Source of the DNA: Nymphaea colorata
Lineage: Eukaryota; Streptophyta; Magnoliopsida; Nymphaeales; Nymphaeaceae
Assembly: GCF_008831285.2 (NCBI RefSeq)
Contig: NC_045151.1
Location: 2,227,544-2,291,543, forward strand
Direction: 5' to 3'
DNA length: 64,000 nucleotides
In this document: positions 40,169-52,200 of the stretch, in pieces
Layout of the letters: every line of letters begins with the position of its first letter
Position numbering within the stretch: the first letter of the stretch is position 1
Made by a program: the position numbers and the translations under genes
The notes under the pieces: generated by a model
Told to the model about the DNA's origin: nothing
Seen by the model: the letters and a program-made list of their open reading frames with translations, nothing else
Databases searched by the model: none

Positions 40169-42243
40169 CTAAAGGACACTGTTGTAGAAAATTTCATTTT
40201 TTAAAAGGTATAATGTATATGAATAAGAAAATAATTGTAAGACAACCATAAAGAAATGAAGAAACATTTTGTACGCAGAGAAAAAAAGAGGTCACATGCT
40301 GAACTATATTTTTTTTCTAAAAGAAATATTATGTAATTTCTAAAATTTTCATGTAGGTCAAGTGAAGATTTTTGTAAGGCCAAGCGCGCGGTCCAAACCG
40401 AGCCGACAACAGATTGCCCTAAAAAGCACGTACGTACGTTCGTTCGTTCCGTGCGTGATGTACCGCGGATGAAACTTGAAACTGTCGAGCAGGGACGGAA
40501 GTCTGCGCTCTACGGGAACATCCACGCAATTCAATCGCCCGTTGATAGTGCTTGACCTTACAAGTCTCTTCATTCAAACTTGAACCAAGTATTACTTCTA
40601 TTATTTCCTTTCAATTGCAACCTAGCAAGCTCGAACCAGATGGATGGCTCATAGCATTAGAAACTGAAGAGAAAACAATGTGTCAGGTCTCTCTTCCCAA
40701 TGCTCCTTCCTTTGGCGGCAAACTTGGTCATGTATCAATATAATTAATGACTAAACTACTTTTAATTTATATTAAGAACTTTTTGTAATGACAAAAATAA
40801 AAATGAAAAAAATTATAAAGTAGATTTTTTTTAACAAATTACCATAATATCTTTCCCTCCTTTTAAGTGCACGCAACTTTCTCTATAGAAGAGCTCAGCA
40901 CTCTCAAAGGAAAGAGTAAGGGTTTCCCTAAAATTTATTTGGAGGGAAAGGAAGGGGCATGAATGCTGTGTGAGAGGCCTGAGAATTTGGCCGTCTAAAC
41001 TCAATAGAGAAATCTATAAATAATGGTATACTTAATGCATAGTATTTAAAAGAAAAAAAAAAAGTATTCGGTTCAACTACTTGTGTCATATACTCAAAGG
41101 GTTTTTTTTGGCACGTGGTTCCATCAATGTATCCATATAATGTGCTTGCAACGATAAAAGTTTGTAACTGATGTTTGGTTATACGTTGGAATCATATTCC
41201 CAGATGACTGAAAAAGCTATAGAGAAGAAGGTTATACCAAAATGTCCCTATATCTAAAAAAGAAACCCCCATCCCTAAGGGCAAAAGTGGAAGGAGGAAA
41301 AAGTTTCCTTGTTCACATTATGATCCGTAACTTTTTCCTTTCTTTGTTTCATATGATAGTGCTTTTTTTTTTATCTAATATGAATGTATGAACATGTTTA
41401 GTGGGTGGGGGAGCTAACAATTTTTGGCTAAAAGATATAATTTTCATTCTTTAAAGGGAACAATATTAAAAAAATAAGTAAAAAATTGTAGACACTTTTG
41501 CAAAAACAAAGAAAAATTTTAGAACTGGTGTGGGCAAATGCCTATATATGGCTCCACTATTGGGTGCAACTCTAGTTCCATCTGTCCCTTGCTAAAATTC
41601 AACATGATCCAGTCTAAGAAAACCAGAGTCGATTTTTGATGTTGTTTTCTGAAACCAAACCATAGCTTTGTAGCAATATAGTTGGTAGAATCCTCTCTCT
41701 TCCAAATCCTTTACAAGATTAATTACACCAAGGCTATAGTTATGTTACAGATCAAAAACCAAATTGTGACTCAATAATCAGAACCTCTTATATGTACGTT
41801 TGTATATGCGTAATTGGTCGACCCAGGTCTGAAAAGTCATGATTAATGCCATTTTTTTCACCCAACTTTTTCTTCTTCTTCCCTCACATAATCTTTATTT
41901 GAATAGATTGATAACTGTGAAAGTTTGATGAGTAATAACTTTTTGTTTTTGTTTTTTTCTCAACAGTAATGTTTGAGATTGTTTTTTATCCGTTCCGTTT
42001 AGCATACAAGTGTCTTGTACTTACTAGAGTATATATATATATATAAGAGAGAGATTAGAAAAACCTATCCTAAAATGGCAGATAATAATAAAATTATGTC
42101 ATTTGGATGAGCAGGAGGAACTCCCATGCCTTCTCCTCTGCTAGGAGGCTGCATCAGTTCCTGTATCTAAACCCACTCGGCCGTTCTACACAACAACTAG
42201 TGCCAACCAGTGCAATTGACACAAGAAATATATGTCTATGCTC

Positions 42244-42421
42244 AGGAGTGGAGTCAGAATTTTTTTATCAGGAGGACTAAATTAAAGTTTCTAAATTTTA
42301 ACAGGAGCCGAAATATTATTTTTCAAAATTTTTATATAAGACAAGTAAAATTTTTTAAATTTTATATGCATTTTTTTTTTAAGGTGCTGCCAAGGCCCAT
42401 GTGCCCCCTGGCTCTGCCCCT
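42244..42421. repeat. Dispersed repeat copy in duplicated intron 1
   Basis: Runs from aggagtggagtcagaatttttt to ccctggctctgcccctt. It is the duplicate of 32138-32290 and shows the right-hand TGGCTCTGCC end better than that copy. Confidence 0.5.
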
Positions 42422-43262
42422 TGCCTATACTGCCTGGGCCTGTGAATTGTGGCCCTGCAGCACGGGCCCAAACCGGTGAGCCAGCACCTTTAGTAGGCCA
42501 ACAGTAGGTCTAACGTTATTCCTGGTGAACCGAAGGGAACTCCATTATCCAGATGAGAGACAAAAGCTCCCCCACATTTCCCCTCATCATAGGGTTTAGA
42601 GCTGCATCAAAGTTTAAGTGTACTAAAAGTTGCTTCCATTAACTCGAGAGTACCACCTTCCACCTTTTACACTTCAAAGGAGTAGCGATGCTCCCTCGGA
42701 TGAGTCTAAGCTTATTGTTTTTAAATGGGGAAACTAAACCTACATCCCCAAACAATAGAACGAGTCAATAGATCAGGTGATTACTGGACCCGACAAAATG
42801 GGTCCGGATTGTATTGAACATCGGGTGAACCGATCCAATTGACATCTTTGATTAGTTTCATTATATGTGTTATGGTCTCATATTGGTTAGCAGAAGTAGA
42901 AGCTCAAGAATGTTGGGCTGAGAATCTGAGATGACTAAGATGCACAAGTACAGGTCACAGCTGCAATAAGGGAAGCAGGACTGAATCTTCAAACCTTATA
43001 GTGGGAATCGATTTCACCAAGAGCAATGAGTGGACAGGTAAATTTTCACACACATGCAGCTCTTGTTGCACATACAAACAGACACATATACTTGTACATT
43101 TCCAACAATTCAGTTTGCGCAATATGAGTTGAATTTTACAAAATTGCACACACACACACACACACACGGATATATATATATATATATACCTCTTTATATA
43201 GACAGATGGAGAATGCATGAACATATAATAGGAAAATATTTTCAAAATTTGATACTTAAGTT

Positions 43263-43470
43263 TAGGGCTGAACACGAGCCGAGTCGAGCCTGAGCTCGGC
43301 CAGCTCGAACTCGGCTCGACTAAGTAAGAGTCGAGCTCAGCTTGACTCGAGCTCGACAATAACTCAACTATAATAGCTCGAACTCGACTCGATAGTCATG
43401 AGTCGAGCTCGAGCTCGACTCGAAAGTCATGAGTCGAGCTCGAGCTCGACTCGATTAAGCTTGATAAACT
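43263..43470. repeat. GAGCTCGA-rich subterminal-type repeat
   Basis: Begins tttagggctgaacacgagccgag and continues as many short CGAGCTCGA / GAGTCGAG units in both directions. Such palindromic clusters behind a CAGGGCTG-like end are typical of plant hAT element termini. It marks the end of homology with the RGLG duplication and may be the end of the hAT element whose transposase lies at 45577-47508. Confidence 0.5.
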
Positions 43471-43600
43471 CGTTTGCTCTTGAAGAGACAGACGCAGATC
43501 CAAGTCAAGAACAACTCGTTTAAGCTCGATTAACTCATATGCTCTTGAAGAGACAGACGCTGGCCATGATCAAGTCAAGAACAAGAGTTGTAGGCTTCAT
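43470..43600. repeat. Tandem repeat of ~70 bp unit
   Basis: The phrase tgctcttgaagagacagacgc occurs twice, each followed by atccaagtcaagaacaa or a close variant. Confidence 0.75.
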
Positions 43601-43683
43601 TTTTGGTGATTGTTTTGGCATCAATATGGGTAGATAAGATCATAAGAAGGAACTGCTCAAAATTTCTGCATAGTCAAAGTTAT

Positions 43684-43912
43684 TGTTTTCCTTCCAAGAA
43701 TGGAAGTATCATGCATCTCTCAGTTGCATCAAATATCATCTCTCGATGGATACATTCATAATCAAGACAAGAATTAGACATAAGGGTCCCGTCTGACCCA
43801 AGATCCTCAGCAGCAGATAAGCTAGTAGCACTCCCATCAGCGACATGAAAGCTTTCTGAATTACAATTCTTATCATCACTAGAGCTGCTACTGCTATCAT
43901 CACTTTAGTCAG
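43684..43912 (-). pseudogene. Unidentified coding-like fragment (C-terminal exon?)
   Basis: On the minus strand one frame stays open for about 70 codons and looks protein-like: a Ser/Asp-rich stretch (SDDSSSSSSDDKNCNSESF), then AAEDLGSDGTLM, then HREMIFDATERCMILPFLEG before a stop. Directly upstream in this frame is TAA (GAC TAA AGT), so as it stands it has no start. I do not recognise the family. It may be a host gene piece captured by the surrounding mobile element, or chance. Confidence 0.35.
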
Positions 43913-45576
43913 AAATCTAATCTGGCAGGATTTTCAATGTCTTGAACTGCCAAAATACAGAAAAACCACTCAGTTTAATCAGCCTACAGTTCAGATAAAA
44001 AAAATGGGACAACTGCAAAAAAGCACATGACAGATAATCAAGAACTAAGAACAGGTAACACCTGTAAGCATGGATAACAATAACCTCTTGGATCTTCAGA
44101 AATAGAAAAACAATAAAATGTCAACATTGTTTTTTTCCTATGAATCTGAAATATCTTACGAGTATCAAAGAAGGGTTTAGTTTGCAACATAACGCCACTC
44201 TCTAACAAAGTGGCTACTGCTCTGTTGCTTCATCTCGTCTGTTGTTTACAAGACTGAAAAAAAGAGACTAAGCATGGATCGTGTGGCAATATTTTTCTCT
44301 GTTCCAATGGTTGTTCCAATGGTTGGAAGGCACTGAAGAAGAAACACTACTAATTACAGAGAAGACAATTCCAACAGTGGCCAGGTTCCAAGTGATCACT
44401 TTCAGGATTCTGCAACCATCTGCAAGAATAGGAAGCGAAAGCACGGATGATTTTCTTGATAGAATGTGCAGTTTGCATTGCTAGATTTTGAAGGTAGGGA
44501 GCTGTTTCATCTGCTGCCTAAATGTAAATTTACTTCCCACGTGCAATATATGGACATATTGCTGGAGAGCCATTCGAGCTGCAGATTACGTGGTTGTCAA
44601 AATTAGCAACCTGTTTCACTAAAACAATTAGTTGTCCTGGATGCTTTTGAAAAAGGAAAACTTGCCACAATAAATTATGAGGAAAAGCAGAATTGATGCC
44701 ATTAAGTTGGCCTACATATAATGCTTCGTAATAGCTACCCCAGCAGCAAATTAGACAGGAAGAACAGGCTATAGATTTCCAAGCCGTTGAAATGGTGATC
44801 AACACACAATATGCAGGATCCACATATCTGATAGAGATCAAATATGTCTTATAATGCACTGTATTTCATTGTCCTCATTTTCCTTCGTCCTAATCCTTTT
44901 CTTGTACTTGCGCAGTTCAGGTATTACATTCCATTATCTCCCCACTCCCCCCCCTCCCTTATGAACTACAGTAGTTCATCACGAGGACATCACCAATTCC
45001 ATGCCTCCGATTGTGTTCTTGTCACAAGAAGGCACGAGCACTTCTGGCTCAGAATGTGCTGTTTTCTGATGAAGATGTTTCTACCATGTGCTAGGCAAGT
45101 CCATACACCACTTGGCGTCTTGCCATTTTCTGATGAACAGTGACATTCTCATTCTTGATGCATCCTAAAGCATAAATTAGATAGACAAAAGGGTCATCCT
45201 AACGCTTCGATAATGTGGCTTTGTTTTCTGCATAACCAATAACGCAAAAAGTTCAAGTGGTATGTCAATAATGACATATCCATTGTATCATCTCTTATAA
45301 ACATGAAAGTGAAACAAGAGGCAGATAATGTCCATCAAAACAAAATCATCTCTCACGTCTATGAAATTGTTTGAAAAGAAACCCTGAAAACCACAAAAAA
45401 AATGACAATTACCGTCCAGCAATGGATGATGCCTTCAGTCCTGCCCGAACCCCCCTTGCACAAAAACCCAGAAACATTGGACATCAAAACAGAAAACCGC
45501 AAGGAGCAACTGAAACAGACACTACTTCAAAACAAAACAACGAGAAAAAACAAGCATTACCAAGAGGCAACTTGAA
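43913..45576. other. Unassigned sequence next to hAT transposase
   Basis: No recognisable gene. A 109-codon open frame on the minus strand (44530-44859) has no clear similarity. The stretch is probably the non-coding part of the hAT-like element, downstream of its transposase stop. Confidence 0.4.
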
Positions 45577-47508
45577 TCATTCTAATGATATATATTCACT
45601 TGATTCATCCTCAACCTGAAAGAAATACATATAGTCAATTAACAAAATATTCACAAAATATTTAATAAATACAATTTCTTCAAAACATACTTACATTTGT
45701 TAAAACTTCATGCATTGGATCACCATCATTCTTTATCCAATTACCCAAACAAACCAAAGCTTCAACTGTTTTTGGCATCAATGAATTACGACTATCATTA
45801 ACAATTCGACCTCCTGTACTAAATGCTTTTTTGAAGCAACAGAAGTTATTAGAATGGACAACAGATCACGTGCCATTTGTGAAAGAATTCGATACTTAGA
45901 TTCCTTATCCTTTCACCATTGAAAAATATTGAAAGAATCTTCATCACCATTATCATCATGCTTAATCAATCTGTCCTCCAAATATGTGTCTATCTCAGAT
46001 TTGGTGACCTGAAAAGCAACATTCTTAGCTTTACCTAAGAACTTAAAAAATAACTTTCTTTCAGCACGTGGTGTGTCTCGACTCTCTCGACCTTGAATAC
46101 TAGAGCAATGAGTTGATGCAGTAGAAATATTGACGTCCACTTCATTTCTTTGAATGTAACTTTCATAAACATCTTGTAAAGATTGTTTTATCATTTGCAT
46201 TTGTTCTTCCCTTTCTTCTCTTGACTGGTAAATTCTTGAAAAGACAAATTCTGATAATGTGAGTTTCACGCGTGGATCTAATATGGATGCAATAATCATT
46301 AACAAGTTACATGATTTCCAATATTTATCAAATTTCTCCTTCATTTTTACTGCCATTACCTTCATAAACCCACTTTCATTTTCAACCTTTTCCTGCAATA
46401 TTTCTTGAACTCTTCAAATTTTAAGAAAATACAAGTTCGTTGTTGCATAAGATGACCCAAAAAATAAAATGGACACATAATAGAAAACTTGAAGAAAATC
46501 ACATATCACTGCTATTTTTCCCAATCCTCAGGTCCAAGCAACCATACCAAGCCTGGGTCTTCCATGCTATATCTTGCAAAAACATTTTTATATGCAAGAG
46601 CTGTTTCCAACATAAAATATGTTGAATTCCATCGAGTTGGTACATCTAACAATAACTTATTTGTCGTTGAAATTTCCAACTCTCTAGCTGCAGCTACAGA
46701 ACCATAGAGTCTTGAAGGTGAAACTTTGATATATTTTACTGCATCTCTAATGCTAATGATTTCATCTTTAGTGGCACTCAACCCATCTTGTACCATCAGA
46801 TTCAGAATATGCGCACAACATTGCACATGAAAAAATTTTCCTCTATAAAACAAGTTGATGCCACTTTTTTGCATGTTCTCTTTTAATTTTCTAACAAGAA
46901 CATCATTTGATGAAGCGTTGTCAACTGTAATGGATATTATTTTTTTTTAATCTCTCACTCTGCAAGATGCTTAGCAATTACATTTGCTAAAACTAACCCA
47001 GTATGAGGTGGCTCAACTTCGGTAAAGTTGATGATACGTTGTTGCATATTCCACTCTTTATCAATGAAATGTGTTGTTAATGCCATATATCCAAGTTGCT
47101 GGTTTGACGTCCACATATCTGTAGTCAAAGCAATCTTATCAACACCCTTCAAGACAAAAAGCAATTTTTTCTTTTCATCTTCATATAATTTCATGACATC
47201 TCTCTTAACTGTCGTTGTTGAAACTGGCACCCAATTAAGAAAACCAAGCCTAAGAAGGAATCTAAACAAACAAATATCCACTATGGAAAAAGCATGTTCT
47301 CCGGTTGCCACTAGTTTTGCAATTATCTCTCTTATTGCTCGAGCATCGATGTTGGAACCCATTTCCATAAGCTTCTTCGTGACATCTGAAGTATTCCCAG
47401 ATTTAAAACTTAAAATCGTTTGCTTTTTGTTAGCAAAACGTGTCAAACATTTGTGTCTTCTCATTGATGATATAGATCCTCCTGCACTTATCAAAAATAG
47501 TGTACTGC
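45577..47508 (-). pseudogene. hAT-family transposase (RICESLEEPER/DAYSLEEPER-like), broken
   Basis: Reads 3' to 5' on the + strand. The N-terminus keeps only the end of a BED zinc finger (SMRRHKCLTRF, 47430-47490). The catalytic region follows (ALTTDMWTSNQQLGYMALTTHFID, about 47050-47150). Next come HVQCCAHILNLMVQDGL and DVPTRWNSTYFML (46512-46874), then NLLMIIASILDPRVKL (46200-46330). The C-terminal hAT dimerisation region (YRILSQMARDLLSI, AFSTGGRIVNDSRNSL, 45700-45905) follows. A terminal intron (45616-45694, GTAAGT...CAG) and last exon (EDESSEYISLE, stop TGA at 45577) are preserved. Defects are frameshifts between the blocks, a TGA in place of Trp at about 45914, and a frameshift at an A run near 45835. 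The start is cut off at 47509 by an LTR. Confidence 0.88.
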
Positions 47509-49292
47509 TGTAACGCTCGACTCATTTTTTAGGTGGGCCGGATCGGGTCCAGACCCGGACACCGATTCCAGTAGCGTGGGAGCCTGACGTTGCCTTCTTC
47601 TCCCTCGTCTTTCCCTCGTCTCCCTCGTTTCCCCTCTTCGTCTCTTCCTTTGCTATGACCACAACACAGAGAAGAGGAAGACAGAGGTCGGTGCAGCAGC
47701 GACGGAAGTGGACTGCGGCGGCGGCGGCGCTCAGGTGAGCCGTCGGTCTCTCTCTCTGACTCTTCCTCTCCCTCCCGTGTTGTTTCCCTTTTCGGCCAGC
47801 TCTCTCTCCCGCACTCTCTCTCTGTCCATGCTCTCTGCTTGAGCCTCTCCCCTTTTGTCTGAACCCTCTTTGCTCGCCCTCTCTCTATGCACGCCCTCTT
47901 CCTCCCACGCATCCTTGCACTCTCTCTCTCTTCCTGCACTCTCCCCTCTTCGTCAGCACCCTCTGCCCATGCTTTTCCCTCTCTCAGAGCCCCTTTTACA
48001 ACTACTATGGGCCTCTTCTAACGACAGACACCTCTCTCTTAAACCTCCTTTTTGCCGATTTTGATTCTCTTATCGTTGTTTGATCAGATTTCAGCTTGGG
48101 GATGTGTTCTTCCCCCTCATAACAGCGGCTAGAATGCGTTGGTGTGGCGGCATTGCGGGATTTTAGTAGTTTGAGGACCTCTCGAACTTGTGAGGTGGCT
48201 ACCGGGAGGATTGCAGCAGTTCAGACTCTTAAATTGGGGTGAGCAAGGCCTAATCGAGCCTAGATTGTTGTATATTTGTTGTTGGAGCATGTATAATTAT
48301 TAATGGAGCATGCTAGATTTAAGATTTGATGAATTAGGATGTTTGTTAATGACGTTACTATTTTGGAGAAGGTCTAGGACTCATGTGGAGGAACGATGAT
48401 CCATGTCTACAATGATCTTATAAGCATGATGAGTTGATTTCGAAGCAATTAGGAAGCATGGTAGAGATTGTATTGTTGTGGAGAACGTTAAAATCGTTTT
48501 GGTGAGCTTGGAGAAATATGCTTCTATTGAGGTGCATATACGTTGTATGTTGAGAATCTTATGGTGGGGAAGACACCTCAACTAAGGAAAACAAGTGAGA
48601 ATCGTACATGTGATAAGTCGAATACAAGTTTTGAGTTCTAATCGTTGGAGGCAACGTCGTGGGTTGGGTAGAAACCCTTTTTGGAGGGTTTCGTGGGTCG
48701 ACAGCCATTTGAGGTGAAGACATGCCTTGATGACAGTATTTTCACATTTGTATTGATGGTAAGCGAAACGAGTAGAGAACTTACCATTTTGTTATGTTTG
48801 CAGGTACACCGGGCACGTCAAGTAGGCCTTGAGCAATGTGGGTCGTAGTTCAAGGTGTTTAGTAGACGCGCGACAGGTATGGCGGCATTCCAGGCAAATC
48901 TCTGCCTAGAAAATTGTGTGAATGTGTGTTCCTAGGATCGTGGGATCTTAGGATTGTGATGTGATTGATGAATTTTTTTGTGAATGAATGTGTGTATGCA
49001 TGCAAATGGTTTGATATATGATATGATTTGTTTTGAAAGGCTATGAGAAGCATGTTTTGAAAATGTTACGCATTTGCATGTGCATGATAGGATTGATGAC
49101 TACTTAGGATAGATGAGGTGGGGTATCGAGTCGAGTATCTCCTCGACCCCAATTATGCATTAGAAAACATCCTAGAATGATAATTGTCTAGGTCAGATAC
49201 GAGCCAATCACGGATCGAGACTACTCTCCGTGGTTTGGCTAAGTTTTGAAAGGTGTGATTGATGTGTGTGATTGTTAATGATTTGTCATGTG
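47509..49292. repeat. Probable LTR (or LTR part) inserted in the hAT transposase
   Basis: Begins TGTAACGCTCGAC, a common type of plant LTR start, exactly where transposase homology ends. It contains a CT-rich stretch (47570-48060) and then non-coding DNA up to the next element at 49293. No second copy lies in the window, so it could be a solo LTR or one end of a longer element split by the later insertion. ACTGC (47504-47508) would be its 5' target duplication. Confidence 0.5.
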
Positions 49293-52200
49293 TGTTAACA
49301 CCCCAAATTTTTCCACATCAAAATTGAAGCAATGTGAAAATTTCACAAAAGAATTGTGAAAATTTGCAATTTCAAAGCCAATTTCGAATCTAAAGAACAA
49401 TTAGATTCAAATCGTGAATTTAACCCGATACACGAATCCCAATGCAGGATTACGAGTCCAAATTCAATTGCAAATGTCATTTGAAATCCAAATCCAATTG
49501 CAAAATGCAAATTTTGACTTAGATCCAAGAATTGGATCTAATTCAGTCTAAAATGCTACGTGGGACCCACGTGTGGGCCCCACCTAGCCCGTGTGGTCAA
49601 GAGCCCTCCCCAGGGGCCATGCCCCCCTCCATGTAAAAAAAAAATAATAAATAAATATTTTCTCTCAAATTAATTGAAGAAAAGTCATTTTCAAGAAGAA
49701 ATAAAGGAGAAACCTAGGAAAAGAGAGACATTTATGTCTCTCTCTCTTCTTTAACCAGATCCTCCTTAAAGAAAAAAATCATTTCCAAGGAAGCAATTAC
49801 TAGACTGGTCAAACTCACCTAACCTACTTAATCCAAGTAGGTTTGACCCGGGTACACTCAAATGTGGTGCCAATTCCAGCTAGGTTCGGTCACAATGGGC
49901 TCAACATAGTCAAAACGTAAGTCTGTCTCATGATCCAATTAATGGACGAAAATAGACTTTGACCGAACCAAACCCACTTTGACTAAACTCAGTCAAAGTA
50001 CAATTTAGCTCAATTAAGAGCTTTCTTGACCCAAATTTATCAAATTACCTCAAATAAAGTCAAACTACTTGCAAATGAGCTTTGACTTTGGTCAATTGGT
50101 CGAAATTGATCAATTTGGACAATTTTGCCCTTCTGCGGTCAACTTAAGATTAAAAAGCCTAAAATGGTTTATGAAAGGCAAATAAACATTTGAATTTGTC
50201 AAATGCTTGAATCAAATACCAAATTTAAATTGAATTTCTCAAGTGAAAGTTTGATTCAGTTGAAATCCATTTTCAATCAAGTTTTGGACGAAAATACCCT
50301 TTTCGAACCAAATTTGATAAAATTTTTAAATTTTATTAAAATTTAAATTTAATTATCATAATTCAATGGCATTTGGAGCTTAGTAACTAGGTTTTAACCT
50401 TATAAGCTCGATTTCAAACAAAAAAAAATAAATAGTACAAAATAAGGGCAAAACCCTGTGTAAGGGCATTTTCGTCCAAAATTTTGGTCAAAATGGTCAC
50501 CTAGGTCTGAACCCAAGTTGACCAAACCTAGCCCAGCCCACCTAGCTCGTGGAAATGGGCTGAGAAATGGTCAATTAGAGCCTTTAAAGTCTATTTAACT
50601 CATTTTACAAGTCCCCAAGGTCTTAAGTAAGTTCCCAAGGTGAGTTAAGAAGGTGGTTGAACCCACCTCCTCCTCTATATAAACCTCCCCTTGGCCACTA
50701 AGGGGGAGGACGAAATTTTGGAGCATTCTATCAAATTGCTGCAGCCAAGGAGCTAGGAGGGAGAAGCCAAGGAAGAGAGAAGAGGTTCGTCCAAGCCCCC
50801 TTCCCCTTTTTCTCCCATTCTCTTCTTCACTTTCTTCTATTCTCCCCATTGATTTTGCTAAGTTAGGGTGCTTAAGTGAACCCTTACTTAGGATTTTCGT
50901 GGTGAGAATCCCTCTTTACCACTCCAAATTCCAGCAAGCAAGCTATTTCTTATTCTAGCTTTGCTAAGCTTGAATCCACGGTTGGATTCTTGCTTAGGAT
51001 TGCTTGGGTTAGAAAACAAGTGAAGACGAAAGACAAACATCAAGACCGACCGCAAGGTAGGTGATCTTAACTCACTTCTCTTCTACTTTAGCTTATTGTT
51101 GATTTATTTTAATTCCAACAATTCATGGGAGGGTTTATTTTCATTTGCTTACGGCTGGGAATGATGTCCAGCTAAGGGAAACCTACGCTTCAATGTACAT
51201 GTTAATGCATAATGCATGCATATATCGGTTTTTCTTAAATATGAACCCAAGTATCAAATTTCGAAATGGGCCCCAAGGCCACGTCCCTTTCAAAGGAACC
51301 AACTTAATACCATTTTGAACTCCCTACCATGAGAGAATCCCACGGTGAGAAAGTGATTTTGCTACATCACGTATGATGAAAATGCCTATAAGGGATGAAT
51401 ACGTTTTTATGAATGTGATCCACCCTTGCATGGCGAAATGATGGACGAATAAGCTTGAGTATTGTTTTATTTTCTTTCTTATTCACAGTCATTTTGATTC
51501 ATGTCTTTCAATTTAATTAATCAAGGGTAGTAGGGAAGATTTGAAACAAGTTCTCAATCTTCCTACATAAAAGAACCCAGCCATGAATCATCATGATTCA
51601 TGAGTCATGCGGTCCCTTGATAAAATTTCATTTTGAAAAGTAAGGTACGTATATGTATACATTGTTATATATGTACATATATGCATCCGATTTCTTGTCA
51701 AAAATTACATTCCTCCCTTAAAATCAGGTTGGAACATGTTTCCAAACCGGTCTTTAAGGAAATGGGCCATTTTTATTGATTTTTCTAGTGCAAGATTATA
51801 AATTACTTTCATTTCATTTTTACTTAATTTCAGCAAACCCATACGTAAGATGTATGTATGTTGTTGAAATCAGACCATGTTTTATAGGAATTGGTTTAAG
51901 AATATCAAAATTTACGTATTTGAAATACCAACCATCCTAGAATCATCCAAAGGAGTTGATGATTTCATTACTACGAAATCTGGAATTTGAATAGATTTGA
52001 AAAACTCATTGTTTCTATCTAAGAAACAAGTCCTTATTGGAATCAATGTCCACAATTTTCAGCTATTTAAATCAACACAAGGTCTGATTTTTAGCTATTT
52101 TGAGACAAAAGTGGACGTCATCCATGTCTCCCATCCGTTTCAAAGATTGAACTTGACATCATTTATATATTTTCATCATTTTGATAATTTTATGTTAAGC

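Larger units (their letters stand above)
39478..43037 (+). pseudogene. Truncated, frameshifted copy of RGLG (exons 1-2 only)
   Basis: Exon 1 copy at 39478-39744 is an open 89-codon frame that keeps the MGCVPS myristoylation start but lacks four codons (the TGDG segment) and has several substitutions. Exon 2 copy at 42954-43037 keeps both splice sites but is 84 nt instead of 85: one base is lost after GCAGGA, which shifts the frame and leads to an early TAG. Exons 3-11 (rest of vWA domain, RING) are absent; an unrelated repeat and hAT sequence follow. Transcription remains possible because the promoter region was copied. Confidence 0.9.
39237..43262. repeat. Segmental duplication, downstream copy of RGLG 5' region
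   Basis: Same orientation as 29219-32838. Homology starts at aggtttatggttctc and stops near 43262, where an unrelated GC-rich repeat begins. The (GA)n tract before exon 1 is expanded and the (TA)n tract at 40122-40168 is longer. Bases 40450-40740 differ from the parental copy. Confidence 0.9.

Noticed and set aside
43300-43460. GAGCTCGA repeats as a possible CRISPR-like or satellite array
   Set aside because: Units are short, irregular and in both orientations with no spacers; a transposon subterminal repeat is the simpler reading in a plant genome.
44530-44859. 109-codon minus-strand frame
   Set aside because: Not recognised, with no clear start; kept only as part of the unassigned stretch beside the hAT transposase.
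47529-47939. 136-codon Arg/Glu-rich minus-strand frame
   Set aside because: Translation of the reverse of a CT-rich tract in a probable LTR; low complexity.
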